A model generated the notes under the pieces. That model had not been told where the DNA came from and did not search any database. It was given only the letters and a program-made list of their open reading frames with translations. A program made the translations under genes and the position numbers. A stretch of 6,181 nt of DNA from Betaproteobacteria bacterium (GTDB lineage: Bacteria > Pseudomonadota > Gammaproteobacteria > Burkholderiales > Burkholderiaceae). Shown in pieces: positions 6,018-6,181 of the stretch. Every line of letters begins with the position of its first letter. The stretch's first letter is position 1. The stretch spans positions 1-6,181 of the forward strand of contig JAATGO010000417.1 of NCBI GenBank assembly GCA_015654605.1. Reading direction: 5' to 3'.

Positions 6018-6181
<164 letters not shown>

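Overview
The window looks like a betaproteobacterial chromosome segment, most likely Burkholderiales. The outer-membrane protein is of the Burkholderia/Neisseria-type Porin_4 class, the ATP synthase genes (atpI-atpB-atpE) are of proteobacterial type, and the Rieske oxygenase/VanB-like reductase pair is common in that order. Base composition looks balanced to AT-leaning (not counted), lower than free-living Burkholderia. No species assignment is made.

Layout, left to right. (1) 1-1704 is a plus-strand catabolic operon. It holds the C-terminal end of a Rieske-type oxygenase alpha subunit (cut by the window edge), a RidA/YjgF-family protein lacking the family's catalytic arginine, and a complete PDR/VanB-type flavin/2Fe-2S reductase that would feed electrons to the oxygenase. 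A rho-independent terminator at 1721-1751 closes it. (2) 1752-3207 is a monocistronic general porin with signal peptide, a repeat-bearing leader and a strong terminator. (3) 3208-4680 has no intact gene. Its left part (3229-3808, minus strand) is a decayed TetR/AcrR-type regulator that can be read only by joining frames. One lesion is a perfect 8-bp tandem duplication inside the helix-turn-helix region; two in-frame stops and a more degenerate 3' end follow. The rest (3809-4680) holds short unrecognised open stretches and AT-rich hairpins. (4) 4681-6181 is the start of the ATP synthase operon: a good sigma-70-type promoter whose -35 box lies inside a perfect 16-bp palindrome of LacI/GalR operator type, then atpI, atpB and the first 51 codons of atpE.

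The oxygenase/Rid/reductase genes form one functional unit (oxidation or demethylation of an unknown, probably aromatic, substrate), and the porin could serve uptake. The atp genes build the F1Fo ATP synthase membrane sector. The porin and dead regulator sit directly before atpI, where many Betaproteobacteria carry parA-parB, which suggests rearrangement. I found no clearly new system. The most notable items are the hidden pseudogene with its 8-bp duplication, the palindrome over the atp promoter, and the arginine-less Rid protein in an oxygenase operon.
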